A stretch of DNA of 33,197 bases. Source: Botryllus schlosseri (Eukaryota; Chordata; Ascidiacea; Stolidobranchia; Styelidae). Below, piece by piece: positions 10,620 to 20,504 of the stretch (within the stretch, counting starts at the first letter, position 1; the number at the start of each line of letters is the position of its first letter). Location: assembly GCA_000444245.1 (NCBI GenBank), contig KE605686.1, positions 1 through 33,197 of the forward strand, written 5' to 3'. The position numbers were made by a program, and so were the translations under genes. Below the pieces are notes generated by a model. That model was given only the letters and a program-made list of their open reading frames with translations, did no database searches and was not told the origin of the DNA.

Positions 10620-10930
10620 GGTGGTGGGCTACGGAACATCTTCAAACCGCTGCGTACTTTGTGATTTTCTAAAAAGGTTTTTATTACATTTTTGAAAGTA
10701 TTTCGTGCAGGGCGCTCATTTCTGTTCACATGAAATTTCAATATTTCATCCGCATTCGAATCTGACGTCCATCAATGAGAGTCCTCGTAATCCTCTGCAG
10801 AAGTAGCCTGTGAAGCGAATCCCATTTTTGTTTAGTGCTTTGACAAACTGCTTCAAAAACCCCATTTTTATGTTCAGAGGAAAAATGACAATTCTATACC
10901 TCGGTAGCAAATGCTCATTGAATACACAGA
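10620..10930 (-). pseudogene. Relic of a repeated metazoan ORF family, likely transposon-derived
   Basis: On the minus strand, 10900-10815 reads IVIFPLNIKMGFLKQFVKAL. It closely resembles the 'LLPPLHIKLGLMKQFVKAL' signature of a large group of uncharacterised animal proteins found in many near-identical copies. Two further pieces in other frames keep the family order: IDGRQIR (about 10765-10745; family 'GPQIR') and NERPARNTFKNVIKTFLENH (about 10715-10650; family 'W..F..VV..FLGN'). At least two frame changes and no complete frame show that it is dead. The comparison is from memory of the family. Its transposon origin is inferred from its high copy number in other genomes. Confidence 0.55.
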
Positions 10931-11299
10931 AAATTGACGATTTAAAAGTCAACAGAGATAAGCTGCATATGAGTAGTATGGTTAAGCTTTTGATGAATAA
11001 ATTTATATACCTCCATAATCCGCTTTGATATTGGTAGACTGACAAATTGCAGGAGAAAATATATTTCCTTTGCGCAAAAGTACAAATTTTTCTGCCTAAC
11101 AGACTGCTCGTTTCACAAACAAAGGGTGTCGCACCAGTTCAAGTTCAGGTTGATGGAGTAACAGAACCCAATACGAGGGTTCACCATAGCTCATTATCTA
11201 GTCATGCGCGGCATTAAAAGAAGGAAAAGCTACGATTGACTTCCTACTATCGGGAAAATGTTTAGGGTAAATACAGTAATTTTGGCTTTTTCGGGTATC
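10931..11299. other. Unassigned region
   Basis: No gene was recognised. The part next to 10931 may continue the minus-strand relic, but no motif could be matched. Confidence 0.35.
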
Positions 11300-11307
11300 G
11301 GTAGTAC

Positions 11308-12280
11308 TAGGGATGGTGTGAACTTGAGGTTCACGTTCGCGTTCTGTGTGTGAACCTCGGAAATTTTGAGGTTCGCGTTCACAACAGAACCTAGGTAGGT
11401 TCTGCACTGTGAACCTTTTTCATATATTGCAATTTTCACTTCATTATGACATTTTTGGCTCAAGTTTATTGCATTTTACCTGCCGGCCACTCTATGAATG
11501 GCGCTGGCAGCATAAACAATCAACACTAAACGAGCATACACCTTGACAATCTCAAAAATTTTACTTGCTTAAAATATACAGCTTTCCGTTTGTGAATATT
11601 TGGTGACTCTCTGCTGTGAACTTTACCCGCAATCACACAACATCAAGAGCGAAATACACCACATGGAGTCAGCGAATGATGGTTATTCCACCAATGAATG
11701 AGGTTGATATCGTTTTCTCTCTAGCTGGCGTATACAGGTCAATCTTGAATTTATATGTATACTGTATCATGAAAACCAAATCCGTGCGATTGGGGTGTTG
11801 GCTATTGCTGTATAACTTGCTAATGGGTTAGTATTGGTAACAAGTATAGAAAAACCCGTTTTTCGCTATGCTCAATATCCATGTAGCAATATTAAGAAGC
11901 CGAATACATTGTCTGGTCTGGCCTATACCTTTAAGGCGTAAGCTTATATTCCCTGGCAAGTCCTCGTCGAAATTGTTGGCAGAGCGATGGAAGATATTGA
12001 TTTTATTGGATTATTATATCATTAGATTGCATCAGTTGATACATTTAGAGACGTTTAAAACGTCAATATGTACTTCAGCATAATGGTATTGCTAGGTATC
12101 GTGTACTGTACGCTGTACAGTACATCAATATAGGCTATCACCTCATTGCAATATAGGGTTGAAATTAGCAATATGACGTCACGTGACGTCATGAGGTTCA
12201 CGTTCGTGTTCACACAGAACCTTTCAAAAAGGTTCGAGTTCACACGAACCTGAACCTTTCAGAGGTTCACACCATCCCTA
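11308..12280 (+). mobile_element. Non-autonomous hAT element, family 1, copy 1
   Basis: The terminal inverted repeat TAGGGATGGTGTGAAC (11308) pairs with GTTCACACCATCCCTA (ending 12280). The perfect 8-bp duplication GGTAGTAC lies at 11300-11307 and 12281-12288. The 973-bp body has many short AGGTTC/GAACCT motifs near both ends, the subterminal repeats expected for hAT transposase binding. No transposase coding is left. A sister copy lies at 12620-13596 in the same orientation. The strand is arbitrary. Confidence 0.9.
12173..12192. promoter_or_regulatory. 20-bp perfect palindrome with two CRE-type sites
   Basis: ATGACGTCACGTGACGTCAT is its own reverse complement. It contains TGACGTCA-type sites (the ATF/CREB consensus) on each side of a CACGTG E-box core. 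It lies at the inner edge of the right subterminal repeats of hAT copy 1. Sister copy 2 has only one TGACGTCAT at the matching place. Function is not shown. Confidence 0.5.
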
Positions 12281-12288
12281 GGTAGTAC

Positions 12289-12611
12289 GTATCTTTTAAA
12301 CTAGTGTGAATCTGGCAAACCGAATGCCCTATTCGTAATCAGCAACCTTAGAAAAAGCAGATAAAACTCCTAGATCTTCTACAGAAACCATTATTTTCAA
12401 TTTCATTGACAAGTGTAATTGATTCATTATAATAGTTTTCTATTAATATGATGTCAACATAACACATCACGTCTACCATACGATAAATGCAACCGATCGC
12501 AATGAAATATTGACTTGAAGATTTGGATTGGAGTCTCTGTAGTCATGTCGATATATGTGCTATATCAACTGAGTTCGCAATCAAAAAAGTTTGAATTTTT
12601 GACGCGAATTG
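12289..12611. other. Unassigned spacer between two hAT copies
   Basis: AT-rich sequence without a recognised gene or repeat. Confidence 0.4.
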
Positions 12612-12619
12612 ATTATTAT

Positions 12620-13596
12620 CAGGGATGGTGTGAACGTGAGGTTAACGTCCGTGTTCTGTGTGTGAACCTCGGAAATTTAGAGATTCACGTGCACAAACGA
12701 ACCTTGGTAGGCTCTGCAGTAAAGGTCTTGTTCATACATTTCAATTTCACGCCATTATAACATCTTTGGTTGAAATTTTTGCATATCAACTGCGGGCCAC
12801 TCTATACATGGAGCTTACAGCATAGAAAATCATCACTAAACGAGCATGCACCTTGACAATCTCAAATATTTTACCTGCTTTGTAACAAAATTTTGCTCAG
12901 AACATTCATCTTTCTTTTTGTGAATATTTAGTGACTCTCAGCTGTGAGCGTGACCCGCAATCACACGACATCAAGAGCGAGTTACGCTAGGAAGTCAGCG
13001 AATGATGCTTAAGCATAGCAACCAATCAATGAAATTGATATCGTTGGCAGATGTACAAAATCTAGCAAGGGTACTGGGTCGATCTCGATTTCATATGTTC
13101 ATAAAAACCAAATCCGTGCATTTGGGGTGTTAGCTACTGCTGTATAACTTGCTGATGGGGTAAAACCCATAGCACACTCTGGTCAATATCAACGTAGCAA
13201 CACTCAGACGCCGAATACATTGTCTGGTCTGGCCTAGACCGTTAAGTCGTAAGCTTATATTCCCTTGCCAGTCCTCGTTGAAATTGTTTGCATGAAGCGA
13301 CGGAAGATATTGATTTTATGGGAATATTACATCATTTTAATGGTCCACCTAATACATTTGGTGACGTTTAAAACGTCAGTATGTACGTCAGCATTTGAGC
13401 ATTGTGACATTATGTGGCCGGAGTCGTCGTTAGGTATCGTGTACACTGTACATTATTATGGTTGGGTATTATGGGTTGGAATTAGCAATATGACGTCATA
13501 GGTTCACGTTCGTGTTCACACAGAACCTTTAGAAAAGGTTCTGNGTATCAGANACAGAACCAGAACCTTTCAGATGTTCACTAAACACCATCCCTA
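12620..13596 (+). mobile_element. Non-autonomous hAT element, family 1, copy 2
   Basis: The termini are CAGGGATGGTGTGAAC (12620) and CACCATCCCTA (ending 13596), with the perfect 8-bp duplication ATTATTAT at 12612-12619 and 13597-13604. The 977-bp body aligns throughout with copy 1 (for example AAGCTTATATTCCCT..GCAAGTCCTCG-type text and the AGGTTC motifs), at roughly 80% identity by eye. Two ambiguous bases (13544, 13553) fall in the right subterminal region. No coding potential is left. Confidence 0.9.
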
Positions 13597-13604
13597 ATTA
13601 TTAT

Positions 13605-14343
13605 AGGTATTTGAGATTTGGGATGATATTTCAAATAATATTCTAGATGTCGAAACACCATGCATAGTAATACCAACTATTGAAAATAGCATAGCTAACG
13701 CACGCAAAAAATTGTTCATGTTTGCTTTGAAGCAATCTGAGAACCTGCAAATACGATGCAACGGCTCGCAGAAACAAAATAACTTCCAGTGTAGAAATGC
13801 ATGTGTAGCGAGAAAGGGTATTTTTTACTGGCATCCAGGGATTCTGTCTAATTAAATCAGGGGATGGCGCGTATAGTTCTCACAATGGAATTGCATTCAT
13901 TGTGTCAGCAGGCAGTTAGTATTATTTCATTGCGATGAGTTGCCTACTAACATATCATTGCGGATGTAGATTGATCAGACGGAGGGGTAGGATTTTAGAA
14001 ATAAATACTGGTATTCATGTAAACAATTCTTTTCATTCTGTTGACAACATACTGTATCTAGAAAAATCCTTTCAGGACAAGTGATTGCGTATAGGAGTGT
14101 GCTTCATGAAAACTGATTGATCATACTGCGGTTTCGTCCGGAAACAGGTTACGATTCCTGAATATAAAGCACACTTTCAAGGTTCCCACCAACTACAAAA
14201 TAAGACCTGTGGTGGCTAACGGACGACCGCGAGACGCGTGTTTTAGGGCTATGTTGTTTAAGTTGGATCGACTATTACTACGCAATCCTGATCACACAGG
14301 CTAATCAAATTTACTTCTTTTAGTAAAGTTGGAACATAACTCG
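13605..14343. other. Unassigned region
   Basis: No gene or known repeat was recognised. A short inverted pair GTGTGCTT/AAGCACAC lies near 14096 and 14166. Confidence 0.35.
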
Positions 14344-14376
14344 GAAAGTTCATGGTTCGTGTGAACATGAACTTTC
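14344..14376. repeat. Hairpin-forming near-perfect palindrome
   Basis: GAAAGTTCATG(G)TTC pairs with GAACATGAACTTTC across a GTGT loop, with one bulged base. The arms span 14344-14358 and 14363-14376. The GTTC..GAAC core resembles the subterminal motifs of hAT family 1 nearby, but no other part of that element is present. Confidence 0.5.
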
Positions 14377-14814
14377 ATGACAGATTCGTTATTAACAGGG
14401 ACGTCTCATGGAATCTAACGTGAAAATTATAATACAAAAAATCACTTTTGCCTTCCGGTGTGTATAAAATATTGCCGGAGTAATAGTAATTAGAGACTTA
14501 GAGTACCATCGATGTCATATTAATAATATGGAGAGACCATATTTGGGAATTGGGAAGGGAGGACTCTTTGTAAAAATTATAAAAGTTAGATTACCGGCAG
14601 TGACAACAGCTGATGTTAAAATTTTGACTGCAAATCTTGTTGTGTAGACAAAATAGGTCATCCCTTCGACTTGACTCCCGATTTACTCACTTTATACGAT
14701 GCTGGTGTGGTGTTGAGAAAAAATTCCCGAGTGACCAGCTCGAAACGTCCGCATTACATATTTCGCGTCATTTATGGTGTATTTCAGTTGAACCTGTCCA
14801 TTAGGCTAGCTGTC

Positions 14815-14938
14815 AAATCAGTGAAGGAGGACGAATTTTCAAAATAAACGACATTTTTCGATTTCCTGACAACGGAGGACAAATACTCCTACAGGAGGAC
14901 AATACTCCTCCTATTGAAGGACATATGGTAACTCTATA
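14815..14938 (-). mobile_element. hAT-type terminus fragment with GGAGGAC repeats
   Basis: Reading the minus strand from 14938: TAGAGTTACCATATGTCC, followed by several TCCTCC/GTCCTCC units. This matches the hAT terminus style 'TAGGGTTGCCATATGTCC' with short subterminal repeats. No partner end was found, so it is a fragment. Confidence 0.45.
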
Positions 14939-15012
14939 ATAATATCACTCGAGTCAATCCTGACAAACGATGATCTGTTGATGAAGCTTGGCATAATATT
15001 TATTCTTGTAAA

Positions 15013-15956
15013 CAGTGCTTCCCAACCTTTTTCAGTTCGAGTCCCTATCTTCATGTAAATTTCATTATTCGATCCACCTTAACGCGTTTAACGACTAAGG
15101 TTTTAACCACTGCACGTGGGCGACAGTTGTTATGTTGCCAATGCGTTATAGTTATTTGTTCGCACGTAGCGAAAACATTTTCTGGACTTTATGGTGGAAT
15201 TCGGTCAATGATATTGGCAATTGCATATATTACTATCAACATTATGACCTCTCTCAGCCCACGTGATCAGATTTACCAGTCGAACTGGGGAAGGTAGTGT
15301 CTTTGAAAAGTTCCGGCAGAAAATTCATTACCTATTATTAATAATTAAGTCTCCGGACGAGCTCTTTGTCAATCATTACTTTGCTGCATGTTTTTATTTC
15401 GCGACCAAGCGTCTGTTGTATCGTCAAAAGATAATGGAATCACCCGAAAGGGCACGACTAAAATGAAAGAAGAAATTCTCCTATCTGATTCAGATTCCTA
15501 ATTGGCATTTCATCGCTGAGCGAATGATTTTTCTGCGAGTGGCATTGGTCCCGTGAGGTTCAGATTGCGAGGATAGCAATATTTGCGTCGTGGCAATTGT
15601 TTGCTGAATATAACGATAATTTGGGTTGGATTGCTACATTTCCCGTTGAACGTTCGCAAAGCCATTGGAGGTACGAATGAATTCTAATTCTCATGCATAC
15701 ACAATAACGCACTGCCAATTTTCACTCTCCAATCAAATTGACTGGCATGAAAATCTGGCTTACGACTTATTGTGAGCACGGGAACATGGCTCGAGGCGCT
15801 TATGGACGCAAAAAGATAATTTAGAGAGGAACCTATATTTGTTCGTCTAATCTTGAGAAGATAAGAAGTTTGGAATTTTTGGCAAATCCGTAACGTTTAG
15901 AAATGCTTTGCGACCCACCAGATATAGCTTCGCCACTCGTCGGTTGGGAAGCACTG
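15013..15956. mobile_element. hAT element, non-autonomous
   Basis: A perfect 15-bp terminal inverted repeat, CAGTGCTTCCCAACC (15013) and GGTTGGGAAGCACTG (ending 15956). One end continues into TTTTTCAGTTCGAGTCC and the other carries GGGTCGCAAAG on its complement, the usual asymmetry of hAT ends. The flanks TTGTAAAC (15006-15013) and ATGTAAAC (15957-15964) match at 7 of 8 bases if the duplication overlaps the first base of the repeat. The 944-bp body has a 67-codon frame (15263-15466) without a recognised motif. Confidence 0.75.
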
Positions 15957-15964
15957 ATGTAAAC

Positions 15965-17149
15965 GATGTGGCAAAGGAATGTCCAAATTACAACAAATTA
16001 AAGTATAGGTCGTTCAACTATAGATAGCGGTCGCCTGACGTTAGGTAAGCTACCACACAACACAACTAACAGTAAACTGACAGCAGACCGACGAGTCACG
16101 GGACGCCTAAATACTAAAGAATTCCCGCTTCAAATTACTGCAGTAACATCGCGCGATTCCAATATTTTGTGCCGAAAAGTGCCGCTTACCCGACTTGCAC
16201 CCTACTCTATGGAAATCGACGAAATTTTACACGACAATCGTTTACAGTTTAACTTTAAAGCCGAAGTAGGCGATCGTTCGAGCTGGGACAATAAACTTCA
16301 GGCGTACGGCAATTACATCAGTTTGTCCTGCATCGGCTAGTTCGAGATCATATTGGTCTACCGAAACGAGCGGCCTGTACCAAATATTGTCCAATACCTA
16401 CATTTGAAGTTATGCATCCCAACTTTGTTGGCTAGAACAGTTCTTCGTATAAAAGACACATTATATCAGAAATAAAGTATCACGATATCACGGCATGCTA
16501 TTGTAGATGTTTTTAACCAAACCTCTTTCCAAAATTAGGTATCCGTTGTTTTTCCATAGCTAGAGATCAATTTGCTTCATGCAATATCATGACACACGAC
16601 CATGGTAGACATTTGGCGTCATTGGTTGGTTCACGGTAAATAATGAATCTTGTGTTGACACCACACAATGTTTGAATACATTCCATGCGAAGATACAAGG
16701 CAGTGATATTGTTGTTGATGCGCCGGTAACGGTAATGTAAAGACTTTAAGGCACGACTCCAAAGACAAAAATACTGGTTCATCTGTGGTAGGCCTAATTG
16801 TGTGATGCATTACGCATCCAAATCCATATCTCACGCGGAAGCTCTTGCGGCATAAATACGTCATCGGCCATTCCAAGTCCATTCGGATACGCGCTCTTGA
16901 TGCAGCATCTTGTCTCCACCACACTGTGCAGCCCAACTTTGCATTCAAGTCATAATGACAGTCAAAGAATGATTACCGGCATAACGGACAGTCGTGCGTA
17001 CAGGCAGTATTCAAGTATAGCGATAAATTGTGCCTTTATTAAACGTGTATTACTTGGCAATTATGTGTACTGGATACTTAATTACTGTGCTACGTGAGAA
17101 TAAATGCCCAAGGCGGTTTCGTTGAATGGTAATGAGCATATCATATATC
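15965..17149. other. Unassigned region with long open frames on both strands
   Basis: A plus-strand frame is open for about 112 codons from 16002 to a TAG near 16338. It has 43 codons after an internal ATG at 16209 (MEIDEILHDNRLQF...). Overlapping frames of about 100 codons exist on both strands at 16631-17097. No family was recognised for any of them. At this base composition one or two such frames are expected by chance in a window of this size. A TATAAAAG at 16448-16455 has no supported gene after it. Confidence 0.3.
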
Positions 17150-17157
17150 CCTTTACG

Positions 17158-17959
17158 CAGTGGTTCTCAATCGGGGGTCCGCGAAGCATTTTCAGGGGGT
17201 CTGCGAAACCTCTAAATTTACAAATTGATGGATAACCTAATTTGTATTTTTTTAATAAGGGAAAGATGGGCAGTTTTGGTCCACAACTGCTAAAACCACA
17301 GGACTTGCATCATCAAAATAGTCAATTGAGATGGAATATCCTATTGTACAATTTTAATTTAATTTGAAGTCATCAGTCTCAGCAAATTAGTGAATTGTCG
17401 TTTGAAATATAAATTCACAATCTGTCCTAATGAAACTATTGAAACCTCGCCACGAAACCCATTTTCTCCTGTGATATGCAGANCCACTGTTCCAGAATAA
17501 CTTCAAGATGGGATACTAGATAAAAATGACTAGGCTGGACGTCATATGTTCAATGTCCAAAAAAACATGGTTCTCGATTTTGGTGCTGATGTTGCGACCA
17601 TACCAAAAGTGCCGCCAGAAGCGTCACGCGTTAATATCACNTTCGCTTCCACCTGTCTTTGTGGAAATGTATCTTCGGCACTCGTTCATATCAAATCGAT
17701 GACGCGGATTTTCAAGACACGACCACGTACTTCAAGAAATACAGATGCTAAATTAGCTTTGAAATAATGAGGGTCTACCCAATTTCTATATGTGATGTCA
17801 GTTTCAAGAAAAGTCATTTTGTTGCTGTTCCCTACAGTTAATATTTGCACAGGACAGATGAGGATTGCACAATATTTGAGCTAAATTTGGACTAAAAAAT
17901 TAGGGGTTCCGTGGGGGTCGAAAAGGGGTCCGGGAAGACAAAAAGGTTGAGAACCACTG
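17158..17959 (+). mobile_element. hAT DNA transposon remnant, uninterrupted sister of 344-7607
   Basis: The ends are CAGTGGTTCTCAATC (17158) and GGTTGAGAACCACTG (ending 17959). The flanks CCTTTACG (17150-17157) and CCGTAACG (17960-17967) agree at 6 of 8 bases. At 17640-17766 the plus strand reads FASTCLCG..SSALVHIKS then ...DAKLALK and a stop. This resembles the hAT C-terminal dimerisation region ('F.STYLCE..FSAL..IK...R') of Charlie/ZBED-type transposases. The rest of the transposase is gone, so the 802-bp copy is an internal deletion derivative. It lies about 180 bp upstream of the start codon of the secreted-peptide gene at 18146. Confidence 0.85.
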
Positions 17960-17967
17960 CCGTAACG

Positions 17968-18116
17968 TAACCGATCTGACAACAAAATTAGTCGCTGCTC
18001 GGCTATTGCGCAACCGGGAGTTTTTCCTGCCTCGCATCGCTGACTTAAAATTTATTGATGAAAACTGTGGACGATAACTTCTAACGACGACATTTCCATT
18101 TTAAAATTTCATACAG
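17968..18116 (+). promoter_or_regulatory. Upstream region and splice acceptor of the secreted-peptide gene
   Basis: About 150 bp separate the hAT element from a good acceptor, TTAAAATTTCATACAG (AG at 18115-18116), which lies 29 nt before the ATG at 18146. The acceptor implies either an upstream non-coding exon or a trans-spliced leader, as in tunicates and some other invertebrates. No clear promoter was identified, and a TTTATAT run at 18131-18137 is too close to the ATG to act as a TATA box. Confidence 0.4.
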
Positions 18117-18145
18117 GTTTATTCGCGTACTTTATATCTATCAAA

Positions 18146-20273
18146 ATGAAAGTGTCTGCTACAATTCTTAGCCTGTTTGCGGTCATCATGATGATATTGC
18201 AAGTTGTAATGCCTGTTTCATCCACATATGTTAACTCGGGAGGTATGTACAGAAATAGTAACAGGCTTATACATTTGACCTTCAACAGTTACCGCGTAAA
18301 ACTTCAGCCACGATATGATTTTTCAACCACAAAGCACTGGCATAAACTCCACATGTGTAGGCCTACCATACGTACAGTTCCGAATTTCTCCAGAAACTTC
18401 TCTGAACGGTAACACCTACACCTAGCGCAATGATATAAAGAAGAGGTCTCAAAGTCAAATGTGCTCACTGGCCAATTTCCTAGTTTTTGATGACGCCGAG
18501 GGCCGCAGCATCAATCATAGGGGTATTTAATGCATATTATTCAAGTAAGCCTTCTCTGATGGCACCTTGCAGACAGACATTCCACAAACATCGTGAAAAT
18601 GTAATTTTATCATTATGCTATTCATGCTTGGCATTAAAAAATCACATTTTCAAATATTTGAATAAAATAGTTTTTGTGCCGGGCGGAATTTGTTAAAATA
18701 GTGAGGTATACAAGTTATGCGAGAGGACGCATGATGATATCGTAAAAGCAGTTGGGGTATAATACTGCAGCTAGTGGACCTATGATATGCCACAAATTTA
18801 TGTAGGATATTTTAGAATATACCAAAGATTGATCAGATGTGAGCGGTGTAGCCTAATCGTGGTTTCTGATTCAGTCGTGAAAAGTAGGCTATTGTTACTG
18901 TCATTGCCAAAGTAAAATTAAAACAGCGTTAGATTTTCTTCGATTAATATTGGAACATATCAATAGCAACTTGAATATAACCTTTATTGTCCCATAGTAG
19001 TAGCATCGTTTCTAAACCGTCTTAACGATCGTACCAGCATTGTGCTTTCAATAAGATTTCTCGTAGATCATGTCCATTTTCAACACAATTTCTGATGGTA
19101 CCTATATAAAATCAGAAAACCCATACACATGGAATCGCACGTAGCGCAAAGAATAATTTCCAGTTGAATAATTTGGCCCAGAAAATTTTCCACAGCGTAT
19201 AGGCCCATTTCCACAACGCATATCGTACCCCCTGATGTGATGCTTCGTGTCACGAAGGGGCTACGGGCCCCTGGTTAAGACCCCTGCAATATAAATGACC
19301 AATCGCCGAAGAATCCATTGGTGTTACAGCTGTGGAGTGTACCATTACCTTACTCGCCATCGATAATAACATGGATAAAGAAAAAAAAACACCTATGATG
19401 TAACCAAGTATACGTGACGGGGGCCGCAGGATGCCAATGGTTTTCATACAGGCCTGATTAAATAGCTATATACCCAAAGCAACGAAAGCTTCGGGCTTTT
19501 GATATATTACTGTTCCCCACGACAGTTTCATAGATTGTTGCGTCCGTAGGAATACCAAGTCACTATTCCGAGACGCAAGACCCACTCCGATTTTAACGAT
19601 TGACCCGACTCAGTTCGAGTCATTTTTAGTTCATCACCCAGTCAATCCAAAATCGAGTAATCTGATGAAAGGTCGCACCTAACAAAATCATAATTTTCCG
19701 TCATGAATATTCAACGGATCATGTGTTATCATCACGAACGTGAAATGTGACGAAATACCAATCTTCAATCGCATGGTAGATTTTAGAAATGGTGTTATAG
19801 TGAAGTTTGTTTAGATTTCAGGTTTTTGTAGTAGTTTTTGAGTGAACATTGAGTTCTTAAATCTAAAAATTGATATATGACACTTGAATATCTTGTTGGA
19901 TGCTTGAAATTCCAAAATGCCTTCGCGGGTCGCACAAAATGTTCTCGCGGGACGCGTGTTTGAGACCTCTGATATAAAGCTTACCCCACCCGAAAAACCA
20001 TTGTTGGTGGAAACAAGTTTCAAATATTGCTGTGGTAGGATAATTGTCATATTTCTCTTTGAACGACATTGGACAGAACACTTTTCTATCAAATAAAGTA
20101 GATTTTCTGGTGTTTCGTGCGTACGCAGTAACCATTTCTATCTTCGTCATTTCCAAAATAACGCTTCATATTTACTTTCAGCTCCATGCAGCACACACAG
20201 TGATTGCCAAATCTACGCTATGGCATACTGTTACGCTGGTACCTGCTACTACCGAGATTTTGGCCACAAATAA
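18146..20273 (+). CDS. Secreted four-cysteine peptide precursor, two coding exons
   Basis: Exon 1 (18146-18242) starts with ATG in good context (AAAATGA) and encodes 32 residues plus one base. Residues 1-26 form a signal peptide: MKV, a hydrophobic core (LSLFAVIMMILQVVM) and a likely cleavage site near VSS-T. The donor is GTATGT. Exon 2 (20182-20273) follows the acceptor TTTACTTTCAG. The phase matches: G plus CT gives Ala33, then 29 more codons and TAA. The 62-residue precursor has Cys at 35, 41, 49 and 54 (C-x5-C-x7-C-x4-C) in a Tyr-rich mature part that ends RDFGHK, so two disulfides are possible. Signal peptide, phase-matched splice sites and clustered cysteines agree, so I infer a real host gene. 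The family is not recognised. Small secreted peptides of this kind serve in immunity, signalling or structure, and none of these is shown here. Confidence 0.75.
18243..20181 (+). other. Intron of the secreted-peptide gene
   Basis: A phase-1 GT-AG intron of 1,939 bp. Of this, 1,531 bp is a hAT element (18441-19971) plus one 8-bp duplication, so the intron before insertion was about 400 bp. The acceptor side has a pyrimidine-rich TTTACTTTCAG. The intron hides the link between the two short exons. Confidence 0.7.
18441..19971 (+). mobile_element. Non-autonomous hAT element, family 2, copy A (intronic)
   Basis: The termini are AAGAGGTCTCAAA (18441) and TTTGAGACCTCTG (ending 19971). The perfect 8-bp duplication ATATAAAG lies at 18433-18440 and 19972-19979. 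The right end has the G+C-rich CGCGGG..CGCGTG text usual for hAT termini of the CAGAGGTCTCAAAC type. The 1,531-bp body has no transposase frame and aligns along its length with copy B (22123-23626). Confidence 0.92.
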
Positions 20274-20274
20274 A
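20269..20274 (+). terminator. Polyadenylation signal overlapping the stop codon
   Basis: AATAAA overlaps the TAA stop of the secreted-peptide gene (20271-20273). It could serve as the poly(A) signal, with TG-rich text just after. The next bases are GTATGT, the same hexamer as the exon 1 donor, so an intron in the 3' untranslated region is an alternative reading. Confidence 0.45.
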
Positions 20275-20504
20275 GTATGTTGATTGGAATTTTACCTTCG
20301 TTTACAACAGTTAAACGGCATACCTAAAGGGCACTAATATGTATGTTCTCTGAAATCTTTCAGGTTTTCCTCATCCAGTAGTTAGTAGATCATGTGCATT
20401 TTTTCACAAATCTATAAATATTTGCCAATCCAATACTGATCTGTGACATGATTGTACACTGTACGTATAGCATATGGTGACAATGTGTGAATGTGATATC
20501 GTAT

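Noticed and set aside
14744-14756. CTCGAAACGTC (also CGCGAAACGTC near 28908) as a ribozyme part
   Set aside because: No CTGATGA core is at a usable distance. The second site lies within transposase coding sequence.
16567-17097. Overlapping frames of about 100 codons on both strands
   Set aside because: They have no recognised motif, splice support or signal peptide. Frames of this length are expected by chance in this window.
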